The notes below the pieces were generated by a model that did not search any database, was not told the DNA's origin, and worked only from the letters and a program-made list of their open reading frames with translations. 49,189 bases of DNA from Bacteroidales bacterium (GTDB lineage Bacteria > Bacteroidota > Bacteroidia > Bacteroidales > UBA10428). Below, in pieces: positions 15,940 to 22,999 of the stretch. Positions within the stretch are counted from its first letter, which is position 1; the number at the start of each line of letters is the position of its first letter. The stretch spans positions 1-49,189 of the forward strand of contig JAFGOZ010000378.1 in assembly GCA_016926235.1 (NCBI GenBank), given 5' to 3'. Made by a program: the position numbers and the translations under genes.

Positions 15940-16268
15940 ACTATCCTCATGAAAAAATTACGCCTTCTGTTTTTTTCTTATCCGGCAATTCCCATTTTTT
16001 ACAGCCAGTGCCTTGAAATAGTTAAAATTGAAGTATCATGGATCTTGCTGTTTATGAATTCCGCGACCAAAATAAAAAGGTCTTGAAGTTAAACTGGAGG
16101 TTGAAGACTTTAAGCATCAGATTCCCAAAAATGCCTATTTATATATAGATGATGCGCTTGAATATATTGTAAAATAATATGCAGAATATTTGTGTTTTAA
16201 TTTTTTTATTCATACTACTAAGCCTGACCGAAGGATTGAAGCTACGGTGAAGGATACTGCTCTCACTC
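15940..16268. other. Intergenic region with gene remnants
   Basis: Besides the frameshifted fragment at 16038-16177, an ATG at 15950 opens a 45-codon frame (MKKLRLLFFSYPAIPIFYSQ..) that looks like a decayed signal peptide start of the same former gene. No intact gene was found. The short CTCTCACTCTCAC tract at 16259-16271 touches the stop codon of the next gene. Confidence 0.45.
16038..16177 (+). pseudogene. Frameshifted remnant of a small gene
   Basis: Reading from the ATG at 16038 gives MDLAVYEFRDQNKK. A change of frame near the A-run at about 16072-16082 gives LEVKLEVEDFKHQIPKNAYL, then YIDDALEYIVK and a stop at 16175-16177. The two pieces join into one plausible soluble sequence, whereas neither frame alone is protein-like throughout. 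This indicates a broken gene, or less likely a sequencing error in a homopolymer. No family is recognised. Confidence 0.45.
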
Positions 16269-17477
16269 TCACTTCCCCTTCACTACAACAAACTCCCCCA
16301 TCCCATTTATATACCCCTCCGTATCCCCATATTTACTCTTTTTAAGCGCATAGGCAAGTCCACAACTAAAAGGCCTCAATTCATCAAATTCAGGAAATAC
16401 TTTTATAGATCCGCTAATATCCATAATTCCCTTCAACTTGTTCTTTTTTATTATGATAAGCCCATTGATAGCATCTGATTCGACATACACCTTACCGTAA
16501 CGATAAGCTACTTTGCCCTCCATATCAATAGAACAATAGCCAAAAGTATAGTCCATATTGGTGCGCTCATAGGGCATTTGAATAATTGCCAGTCCACTAT
16601 GAAATGGATACACTTTTGCATATTGTGGTTTAATTACGACTTCACCTTGCATGTTAATATATCCGAAAAAGTTATTCTCACCCATGAATGCCGCCAGTCC
16701 ATTAAAAAAATCTCCCGGTTTACAAGTGAATTTTTTGTCAATCACAATTTTACCTGTAGTATCTATGTAACTCCACTTATTACACATCTTTACAGCACAC
16801 AATCCTTCTGAAAACTCAGCATGCGAATCACAGAAAAATTCACCGGTTTGTTCACCCTTCCTGTTAAATATGCAGTATATAACATTCATGCCAATGTCGT
16901 CCTCTTTGAAAAAAGGCATTTCGATTATACAATATCCATTATGAAACCCATTCGTAGGTTGTGGATTACCATAACCAAGCCAGGTAATGATGGTTTTTGT
17001 AAAGAGTTCTTCACCTGAAGTATTTATAAACCGGATAGTCTTTTCATAGCCATCTGAAACATTACGGGTATGAATAAACTCTTCAGAAATTTCTATTCCT
17101 TGTCTCTTTAAGTCTTCATTGGTTAGTATTTTGAGTTTACTTTGATAAATCCCAATGCCCTCTTTGAAGGGTAGAATAAATCCCTCCGCAGCAGAAATAA
17201 GATCTTCCCCGTTTGTTTTCATATATCTCCCCCCGTTCTCATTGGATAAACATATTAATCCATCACTAAAAGTCGTATTGTCTGATACAGGTTTAAATTC
17301 AAAATCAGAGCTTTGAAGCTTATTGCCTAATGTATCTATAAGCCAGGCCTTGTCTGCTTTTGTGACTAATGCAAAACCATTGCTGAAATCGGTTAGGTTA
17401 TCTGCATTTATTATAGTTTGGCTATGATTATCAAAAAGAAAAAATGAGATACAAAAGATTATTAAAACCAATTTCAT
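16269..17477 (-). CDS. Secreted WG-repeat protein
   Basis: The 402-residue product has a signal peptide (MKLVLIIFCISFFLFDNHSQ). At least six WG/KWG-type repeats follow, recognised by patterns such as FSEGLCAVKMCNKWSYIDTT, GKIVIDKKF, FNGLAAFMGENNFFGYINMQ, GEVVIKPQYAKVYPFHSGLA and GIMDISGSIKVFPEFDELRP. WG repeats form a beta-rich structure in many exported bacterial proteins and usually mediate binding. No catalytic domain is attached. It stands alone, convergent with the upstream pseudogene region. The ligand is unknown. Confidence 0.85.
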   Translation of the reverse strand: MKLVLIIFCISFFLFDNHSQTIINADNLTDFSNGFALVTKADKAWLIDTLGNKLQSSDFEFKPVSDNTTFSDGLICLSNENGGRYMKTNGEDLISAAEGFILPFKEGIGIYQSKLKILTNEDLKRQGIEISEEFIHTRNVSDGYEKTIRFINTSGEELFTKTIITWLGYGNPQPTNGFHNGYCIIEMPFFKEDDIGMNVIYCIFNRKGEQTGEFFCDSHAEFSEGLCAVKMCNKWSYIDTTGKIVIDKKFTCKPGDFFNGLAAFMGENNFFGYINMQGEVVIKPQYAKVYPFHSGLAIIQMPYERTNMDYTFGYCSIDMEGKVAYRYGKVYVESDAINGLIIIKKNKLKGIMDISGSIKVFPEFDELRPFSCGLAYALKKSKYGDTEGYINGMGEFVVVKGK

Positions 17478-17606
17478 CCTTTATTATCATTGGGAATTTA
17501 ATACTACAATAATTATTCCATCTTTAAAATTATAAAACACAGAAGTTAAAGCACTATTAATTTGCTTAAAATATAACTTCGGTTAAAAAATTGCATCAAT
17601 TCATAA

Positions 17607-17897
17607 TTAAGGCTCTTCCTTAATTTCCTTTACTTCTCCCTCTTCAGAAATTACAACCTTTGCCTGCCCTGGATACTCATAGGGCGGGTTGTCAGGATAA
17701 TAAGTAAATTCAGTTTCAATATACTGTGTATATGAAAATTCAATATTCCATCCTTCAGACACCTGTTCTTTACTTAAAATATCATTTACAATAAAGCTCA
17801 CAAAGGATAAATGTCCACTACCACTTCCTTTTTCTCCGGCTTCTTCTTTTTTATTTAACCATCCTTCAAGTATCCCTTTTATTTGTTCGTTATCCAT
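17607..17897 (-). CDS. Small hypothetical protein
   Basis: The 96-residue acidic cytoplasmic protein begins with a helix (NEQIKGILEGWLNKKEE), followed by a glycine/serine linker (GEKGSGSGH) and beta-type segments (GWNIEFSYTQYIETEFTYYP, then QAKVVISEEGEVKEI). It starts 7 bp after the methyltransferase gene ends and is therefore probably in the same transcript. I recognise no family. It could be a small partner of one of the upstream enzymes, but nothing in the sequence shows this. Confidence 0.65.
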   Translation of the reverse strand: MDNEQIKGILEGWLNKKEEAGEKGSGSGHLSFVSFIVNDILSKEQVSEGWNIEFSYTQYIETEFTYYPDNPPYEYPGQAKVVISEEGEVKEIKEEP

Positions 17898-17904
17898 TTA
17901 CCTA

Positions 17905-18642
17905 TTATTTTATTCCACCAAAAGCTGCATAGCAAGCATTCTTGTGTAAAATTTCAAGTTTTGAAAACCCGGTCTTTTCCAGCATTTGTAATTGAAAATG
18001 TAACGATCTCGGAGTATCTTCCATCTCTATGCAATCTAAAACAGCGTTTGCATATTCACTACCTCCAACATTGTAAAGGTAATTCTTATAGGATTCCATC
18101 ATTATTTCGTTTACAGTGTCTGTTTCGTGAACCACTAAGTCTGATATCCAGAAGGATCCTCCGGCTTTCATTGATTTATATATCTTCTTAAATACATCTA
18201 CCCATTCGTCTTCACTACGCAAATGATGAAACACTGCTGCTGCCATCACTATATCATAGTAGTTTTCAGGAAGTTCTAATTCCCTTATATCTCCTTGCAT
18301 TAAATTAATTTCTGATACACACGTCTTTTCAAGTCTTTCTTTAGCTCGTTCCAGCATGGGCAAACTCAAGTCAATTAAAGTTATGCCTGTGAAAGGCAGT
18401 TCCTGTGAAAGTTTCACGCTGTAATTACCTGCTCCGCAACCTATATCCAAAGCTATTCTTGCTTCAGGATTGATTCTTGCAGCTGCCTTTGTTATAAGAT
18501 TCATCGATATAACAGCATCGATAGTAGAAGTCTGGCCGGTCTCCAGGTTAGAAAACCTGTCTACATCTTTGTCAAATCTTGCCTTAATTTCTTCAACGGT
18601 AGATTTTAATATATGCTGGTGCTTTTTCCGTCCATTATTCAT
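17905..18642 (-). CDS. Class I SAM-dependent methyltransferase
   Basis: The 245-residue protein has the Rossmann-type methyltransferase signature. Motif I is IALDIGCGAGNYSVKLSQEL at about residues 82-101. The acidic end of strand 2 is ITLIDLSLPML, followed by LMQGDIRELELPENYYDIVM and the motif IV region AAAVFHHLRSEDEWVDVFKK. The N-terminal 70 residues form a helical cap (STVEEIKARFDKDVDRFSNL). It looks like a small-molecule methyltransferase of the UbiE/Methyltransf_25 group, but the substrate cannot be read from sequence. It lies 30 bp after the GATase-like gene and 7 bp before a small hypothetical gene, which suggests an operon. Confidence 0.88.
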   Translation of the reverse strand: MNNGRKKHQHILKSTVEEIKARFDKDVDRFSNLETGQTSTIDAVISMNLITKAAARINPEARIALDIGCGAGNYSVKLSQELPFTGITLIDLSLPMLERAKERLEKTCVSEINLMQGDIRELELPENYYDIVMAAAVFHHLRSEDEWVDVFKKIYKSMKAGGSFWISDLVVHETDTVNEIMMESYKNYLYNVGGSEYANAVLDCIEMEDTPRSLHFQLQMLEKTGFSKLEILHKNACYAAFGGIK

Positions 18643-18672
18643 TGTTATATTTATTTTTTCAGTGCTTCAATG

Positions 18673-19551
18673 CTAATTTTTCGATTTCTTCTTTTGTTTT
18701 ATAATAAGACGCGAAATAAATTCTGCTGAAGTACTAGCCGATTGCACTGTTCCATAGTCCATATCCGGTTCGGCTTCTTCTGCGGCTTGCCAAGCAGCTA
18801 TTGTTGAAGCTTTACCTCCTTTCATCGTAGCATATTCCGAAGCCTTCATATTATGTTTAGCCTCTCTTGTTTCGCTTCGCTGCAGGTAAAAATGAGATAT
18901 CATATGATATACAATTCCTTTACCATGGGTAAAAGAGATAATTACCGGATCTGCTCCGTACTTTTCTCCAACTTCTTTTGACCTGACAAGCACCCTCACC
19001 TTACTTTTATCCAATACTTCAATAGGATATGAAGATCCTTCCAGCCACCATACCGGATCAGCCTCTTCATCCAAAAATCCACTCAAAACCGGATCATCCT
19101 TCTCCAATAGTTCAATTCGTACTACTTCATCTGCAGTCGGATTTTGATTGTATCGTACATATCCGGGAAATCCAACTTCCAAAACAAATTTTAGTGCCCA
19201 ATCAGTGGTAATCAATTGACCTCCATTTGATACAAATCCGGCCAGGTTACGGGCACCTTCAGCAGGGAAACTTGATGCACAGTTTACAAAAACTGTTTGT
19301 TCAGGTCGAAAAATAAACTTCTCCATTTGCACCTGACTCATCCTGGTATAAGGCAGTTTCATGCTATCCAATACAAGATGAATATGATCATAAGTGCCAT
19401 CAATAACAATTATATCCGTACGTATAACATCATCAAGGATTTCAATATTCTCTTCCTCTTCATTTTTCAACCTGTCTCGTAATAATGTATTTGCCAATTC
19501 ATAGGCTCTTTTCATTTTTATTTTGTCCTGTTCAGGATGCTTATGTTTCAT
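18673..19551 (-). CDS. Glutamine amidotransferase-like (ThuA/GATase fold) protein
   Basis: The 292-residue protein contains a GATase1-like core: IIVIDGTYDHIHLVLDSMKL, VFVNCASSFPAEG, then NLAGFVSNGGQLITTDWALK and IISFTHGKGIVYHMISHFYL. The layout fits proteins annotated as ThuA-like or class I GATase-like in Bacteroidota. The cysteine in FVNCAS stands at a nucleophile-elbow-like position, but a full Cys-His-Glu triad cannot be confirmed. The C-terminal 60 residues (GGKASTIAAWQAAEEAEPDM on) are less conserved. It lies 126 bp downstream of the cupin gene, with a heptamer tract between them, and upstream of the methyltransferase. The role is unknown. Confidence 0.6.
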   Translation of the reverse strand: MKHKHPEQDKIKMKRAYELANTLLRDRLKNEEEENIEILDDVIRTDIIVIDGTYDHIHLVLDSMKLPYTRMSQVQMEKFIFRPEQTVFVNCASSFPAEGARNLAGFVSNGGQLITTDWALKFVLEVGFPGYVRYNQNPTADEVVRIELLEKDDPVLSGFLDEEADPVWWLEGSSYPIEVLDKSKVRVLVRSKEVGEKYGADPVIISFTHGKGIVYHMISHFYLQRSETREAKHNMKASEYATMKGGKASTIAAWQAAEEAEPDMDYGTVQSASTSAEFISRLIIKQKKKSKN

Positions 19552-19603
19552 GATTTTGCCTCATTAAGTGTCAATTATTACCTTAGTATCTATTTAAATG
19601 CCA

Positions 19604-19680
19604 TTTGCTTTTGCCTTCTGTCTCTAATTCTTACATTCTCCCCCAATAGCTAAAAGTAAACAGCTAACAGCATATTATCA
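19604..19680. repeat. Heptanucleotide tract ending in the cupin stop codon
   Basis: Eleven 7-bp units can be laid out without a gap, such as TTTGCTT/TTGCCTT early and ATAGCTA/AAAGTAA then ACAGCTA/ACAGCAT late. The last unit (19674-19680, ATTATCA) contains the stop codon of the cupin gene. Confidence 0.7.
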
Positions 19681-19938
19681 TCCAAACTTATACTTTTTCC
19701 TAATAGTCTTCGATATTTCCCATGTACATTCCAGTCCCTGTTCAAATTCTACCCAATCACCCTTTTTAAAAGTAACAGAATTCCCGGCATTGTCAGAAAC
19801 TGTTGCTTCACCATCAAGTATATAACAGGTTTCTTTATCATCATAGTACCAGGGGAATGTTGAAGGCTCTTTGCTCCATGTACCCCAACTATTTGTGGAG
19901 TTTATTTCCTGTTCATCAGGTTTTTTAACTTTCATCAT
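19678..19938 (-). CDS. Cupin_3-type small cupin protein
   Basis: The 86-residue single-domain cupin resembles the Cupin_3/EutQ-like group. STNSWGTWSKEPSTFPWYYD is followed by the first cupin motif region ETCYILDGEATVSDNAGNSV, then FKKGDWVEFEQGLECTWEIS and the basic end KKYKFG. The metal-binding histidines of classical cupins are largely absent, as is usual for this subfamily, while the Glu and Tyr of the first motif are kept. It begins 19 bp after the alcohol dehydrogenase gene and is probably co-transcribed. It may bind or isomerise a small metabolite. Confidence 0.8.
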   Translation of the reverse strand: MMKVKKPDEQEINSTNSWGTWSKEPSTFPWYYDDKETCYILDGEATVSDNAGNSVTFKKGDWVEFEQGLECTWEISKTIRKKYKFG

Positions 19939-19957
19939 AATAGATTATTTATGATCA

Positions 19958-21136
19958 TTACAGTCTTACCTGAAGAGCTATACGCATATCTTCAGGCTGT
20001 AGTTTTATAGGATTATTCTTACTATCCGTTGCCTGTATTATTCTGTCAAAATCGTCTGCTGTTATATTAAAATTCCCCAGCTTCGGGATTTTATAGTTCT
20101 CTGTCCATTTATCCAGCAAATCAATAAATGCGTCTATATAGGCATCATCCGTAATATAATCGCTGTTTATAAACAACTTACCGAGTGCTGCATACTTATT
20201 TAGTGCAACCCCATCTTTGCTTTTTATTCGTAATTTATTCACTGTCAATCGATTGCAAATCCCCATCAATGTACCACAAACTACCCCATGAGGAATGTTG
20301 AAATATCCCCCCAATGATGATGCAAAACCATGAACAACGCCTAACCCGGCGTTGGCTAATGTTATTCCCGAAAGCAATGCTGCATAAGACATGCCTACAC
20401 GTGCATCCAGATTTTCAGGATTTTTAATTACCTCAGGCAAAGACACCTTAATAGCTCGCAAACCCTCCATAGCCAGTATATCTGTCATCTCAGATGCTGT
20501 TGTTGAAAGATAGGATTCCAGTAACTGGGTAAAAGCATCCATCCCGCTCTGTGCAGTAATTTTTTCAGGACAACTCAGTGTTAGTGAAGGATCTACTACT
20601 GCTACGTTAGGCACAAAATTGTTATGTCGCAGAGACTTTTTAAATCCATCTTTACCAACACTGCTTAAAACAGCATTCTTAGTTGCTTCGGTTCCGGTGC
20701 CCGAAGTCGTTGGAACAGCAATAAAGGGTACTTTCACTCCTTCGTGTATTTTTCCTGTACCCACTCCTTCAAGATAATCCCTTACTGAATCATTCAAAGG
20801 AAGCATCGCTGAAACAGCTTTCCCCGCATCTATAACACTTCCTCCTCCTATTGCAATTACGACATGGATTTTTTTATCCCTATACTTGGTTATAATGGAA
20901 TCTATAATCTCTGGTGATGGCTCTGCTTCAATCTTATCTTCATATAATGTAAATCCTTTTTTTTCGAAAGCATTTATAAGAGATAGATAATTATCAGAAT
21001 TTCTGAAAGATGATGCACCGGTTAACAATAATAAGCTATCACCAAATTGCTTGACAATTCCGGGAATACTGCAATATTTACCTGTTCCAAAATGAATCTG
21101 AGGTGGCGAAGTAAATATAAACGGATTAATCATCAT
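19958..21136 (-). CDS. Iron-type alcohol dehydrogenase (group III ADH)
   Basis: The 392-residue protein has the length and motifs of the Fe-ADH family. NAD(P)-binding GGGSVIDAGKAVS lies at 97-109, then PTTSGTGTEATKNAV at 142-156. The metal site is Asp200 and Gln204 in GMDAFTQLLESY, His269 in VVHGFASSLGG and His283 in IPHG. The usual second ligand is histidine; glutamine at that place occurs in one recognised sequence group (DAFTQLLE) of the family. It would interconvert an alcohol and an aldehyde with NAD(P)H. The substrate is unknown. It is 9 bp downstream of the LsrG-like gene and 19 bp upstream of the cupin gene, which points to one small carbonyl-metabolism operon. Confidence 0.9.
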   Translation of the reverse strand: MMINPFIFTSPPQIHFGTGKYCSIPGIVKQFGDSLLLLTGASSFRNSDNYLSLINAFEKKGFTLYEDKIEAEPSPEIIDSIITKYRDKKIHVVIAIGGGSVIDAGKAVSAMLPLNDSVRDYLEGVGTGKIHEGVKVPFIAVPTTSGTGTEATKNAVLSSVGKDGFKKSLRHNNFVPNVAVVDPSLTLSCPEKITAQSGMDAFTQLLESYLSTTASEMTDILAMEGLRAIKVSLPEVIKNPENLDARVGMSYAALLSGITLANAGLGVVHGFASSLGGYFNIPHGVVCGTLMGICNRLTVNKLRIKSKDGVALNKYAALGKLFINSDYITDDAYIDAFIDLLDKWTENYKIPKLGNFNITADDFDRIIQATDSKNNPIKLQPEDMRIALQVRL

Positions 21137-21145
21137 CGATAAAAT

Positions 21146-21436
21146 TTAAGGACATATGATTTTATGCTTCACTCCTTCCCTGGGTTTAGCCATCCAATCA
21201 GCGACCCTGTCCCTCCATACCTTATAATGAGGGGTTTCTTTGTGAGCTGCCGAGGCTTCCTCTGATTCATAAGCCTCGTACAGTAGAAACTTTGCCGGAT
21301 CATTCATATCCTGCAATACATCAAAGCGCAGATTACCAGATTCATTTATGGATGCTTCGTGGTTTCTACGACATGCTTCAATAAACATATCGATATATTC
21401 CGGTTTAACCCATACGTGCACACATGTAGTGATCAT
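21146..21436 (-). CDS. LsrG-like antibiotic biosynthesis monooxygenase-family protein
   Basis: The 96-residue protein is an ABM/YgiN-type dimeric alpha-beta barrel unit. The run NHEASINESGNLRFDVLQD, then FLLYEAYESEEA and AAHKETPHYKVW, matches the characteristic NHxxSxxExGNLRFDVL / YEAYxxxxAxxxHKxTPHY pattern of E. coli LsrG, which isomerises or degrades phospho-AI-2. The rest of an lsr operon is absent, so the AI-2 role does not follow. A quinol or reactive-carbonyl monooxygenase is equally likely. It is the first gene of the run with the alcohol dehydrogenase and cupin. Confidence 0.85.
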   Translation of the reverse strand: MITTCVHVWVKPEYIDMFIEACRRNHEASINESGNLRFDVLQDMNDPAKFLLYEAYESEEASAAHKETPHYKVWRDRVADWMAKPREGVKHKIICP

Positions 21437-21578
21437 TTATTCTTTTGTTTTCTAATTTGCTATTAAATTTACAAAATAATTTACGAACATGAGTAATTTA
21501 TTTGAAACAAGAAAGAATAATGGGAATTTACTTCATAACGCCCAGAGTAGAATCGATAATTTATAGGAAATGTTTCTA

Positions 21579-22559
21579 CTAATGCTTTCGAATAGATATA
21601 TCAATAATCCCTACTTGCATCTCTTCTTTCCGGTAACTGCGGTTTTTATTTAACCAGTCCTGAAAATCCTCCGATCTGAGAGAATACGGCATTGTATATC
21701 CTTTACTTTTCTCAAATTCAGTTAAAAACCTGTTTTCAAGAGCTTGATTTTGTTGCTTTAACTTTGGCTTATTTATCGGTTCCTTTGAAAAAATAATAAA
21801 AAGACGGTTCAAGTCAATCTCCTTTTCAGCAGTTAAACTTAATTCATCAACCCGGTAAAATTCATCCTTGGTTTTGTAATCATGGTCAGCTGCTGTTGAA
21901 AAGAAGATATATTCTTTATCTGCTTTTACAGGAAAACCTCCTTCATAGTTTTCCGGCATCTCAGTATATGGTAAAATCCTCTGTGTCTCACCGGTTATAT
22001 CAATATATATTGATAAATAACCACTCATGGGGCTTTTAAAATACATAAAAAAGTCACTGCCGTCAATAAATTCACTTGTTTTACAGCTTTTGTTATTGCA
22101 GGATAATGGATATGTATCAAACTCAACAGGAATTTCAATTATTTCCTTAGCTAATACGGAAATATCACACTTTATTTCTGTTACCTCTTCCTTTTTACCA
22201 TCAACTGTTTTATATCCTTTCACATCCGCAAACTTGACATCCAATATTTCAACAACCTCTCCTTTTACGGACGTATTAGCAATCATATTAAATGTTGTAT
22301 TGGTTTCCACTTTTTCACCTGAGTTTACATTTGAAATATAGGTGGCATTACCCTGCACTATTACTCGTCCAAATGCTCTTTCAAGGGCATCAATAGTAGC
22401 AAGTTCCTGAGCCTTATCTTCTGCTTCTGCCCTTGACATAGTCCTTATCCATTCAATCTGTGCTGTACCCGAAGTTCGAACCTTTTGCTGTCCATGCAAT
22501 AATGCAATTGATATAAACAGGTAACTTATCAGGATTAAAGTATATCTCAATTTCATCAT
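21579..22559 (-). CDS. Secreted LPP20/DUF4384-like protein
   Basis: The 326-residue product has a signal peptide (MMKLRYTLILISYLFISIAL, cleavage after about HGQ). The N-terminal half (about 30-165) has the alanine/glutamate helix and beta strands of an LPP20/FlgT-like fold: RTMSRAEAEDKAQELATIDA, then VKGEVVEILDVKF. The C-terminal half (about 170-300) looks like a DUF4384 domain (FFMYFKSPMSGYLSIYIDIT, then RILPYTEMPENYEGGFPVKA). DUF4384 domains are often fused or adjacent to caspase-like domains. The gene is on the same strand as the caspase operon, 433 bp further downstream, and probably belongs to it functionally. It ends IIDISIRKH, without a sorting domain. Confidence 0.7.
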   Translation of the reverse strand: MMKLRYTLILISYLFISIALLHGQQKVRTSGTAQIEWIRTMSRAEAEDKAQELATIDALERAFGRVIVQGNATYISNVNSGEKVETNTTFNMIANTSVKGEVVEILDVKFADVKGYKTVDGKKEEVTEIKCDISVLAKEIIEIPVEFDTYPLSCNNKSCKTSEFIDGSDFFMYFKSPMSGYLSIYIDITGETQRILPYTEMPENYEGGFPVKADKEYIFFSTAADHDYKTKDEFYRVDELSLTAEKEIDLNRLFIIFSKEPINKPKLKQQNQALENRFLTEFEKSKGYTMPYSLRSEDFQDWLNKNRSYRKEEMQVGIIDISIRKH

Positions 22560-22659
22560 TTTGTAATTTAAATTTCTATAAATTTATATACAATTTGTTT
22601 TTTTTCAAACTATTTTATAAGCTGCTTGTTTCTTAATAAATCTTTTAAATCAATATATC

Positions 22660-22836
22660 ATGGATGCAAAACAAAAAATACTTGAAACACTTAAGTCAAA
22701 CAAAGAACCACTAAAAGCCGGAGAAATTGCCGAAAAATCAGGTCTTGATAAAAAACAAGCGGATAAAGCAATGAACGATCTTAAATCCGAAGGTCTTATT
22801 GTTTCTCCCAAGCGTTGTTTCTGGCAAGCGAAGTAG
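22660..22836 (+). CDS. Small winged-helix DNA-binding protein
   Basis: A 58-residue frame begins at the ATG at 22660. It reads as a minimal winged helix: MDAKQKILETLKSNKEPLKA, then GEIAEKSGLDKKQADKAMND as the HTH, and LKSEGLIVSPKRCFWQAK as the wing. Proteins of this size and pattern are found in Bacteroidota and Archaea as small MarR/ArsR-like regulators. It is the only plus-strand gene within the caspase locus, inserted between the double-caspase and DUF4384 genes. A role in regulating the locus is an attractive but unproven idea. A heptamer tract starts inside its stop codon. Confidence 0.75.
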   Translation: MDAKQKILETLKSNKEPLKAGEIAEKSGLDKKQADKAMNDLKSEGLIVSPKRCFWQAK

Positions 22837-22867
22837 TCTTTAGCTTTTAGCTCTAAGTTCTTTACCC
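22833..22867. repeat. Heptanucleotide tract starting at the stop codon of the winged-helix gene
   Basis: The units are GTAGTCT (with the stop codon inside), TTAGCTT, TTAGCTC, TAAGTTC and TTTACCC. It runs into the GC-rich palindrome at 22871. Confidence 0.6.
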
Positions 22868-22870
22868 CCT

Positions 22871-22906
22871 CTGTCCGCTATCACGGACATCTCCCCGAGG
22901 GGAGAA
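22871..22906. repeat. Palindromic repeat GTCCG..CGGAC / CTCCCC..GGGGAG
   Basis: GTCCG-CTATCA-CGGAC is followed by TCTCCCC-GA-GGGGAGA, a 7-bp stem. A related element with GTCCGC-CTT-GCGGAC lies at 48851-48865. This type of paired-stem repeat is common between genes in Bacteroidota. Confidence 0.65.
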
Positions 22907-22907
22907 T

Positions 22908-22999
22908 AACTTCTAATTAGCTTCCTGCTTCTGCTTCTCTCTTCCCAAAACCCGCACAGCTTCGTACTTCGTACTTCGGGTTTCCGTCTTTTCTATCTT
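22908..22999. repeat. Heptanucleotide tracts touching the double-caspase stop codon
   Basis: The clearest part is 22958-22999: AGCTTCG, two units of TACTTCG, GGTTTCC, GTCTTTT and CTATCTT. The last unit contains the stop codon of the double-caspase gene (22993-22995 on the minus strand). A weaker tract with TTCCTGC/TTCTGCT precedes it. Confidence 0.75.

Noticed and set aside
21146..21436. AI-2 processing function (lsrG by name)
   Set aside because: The motif match is good, but no lsrK, lsrB, lsrF or transporter genes are nearby, so the gene symbol is withheld.
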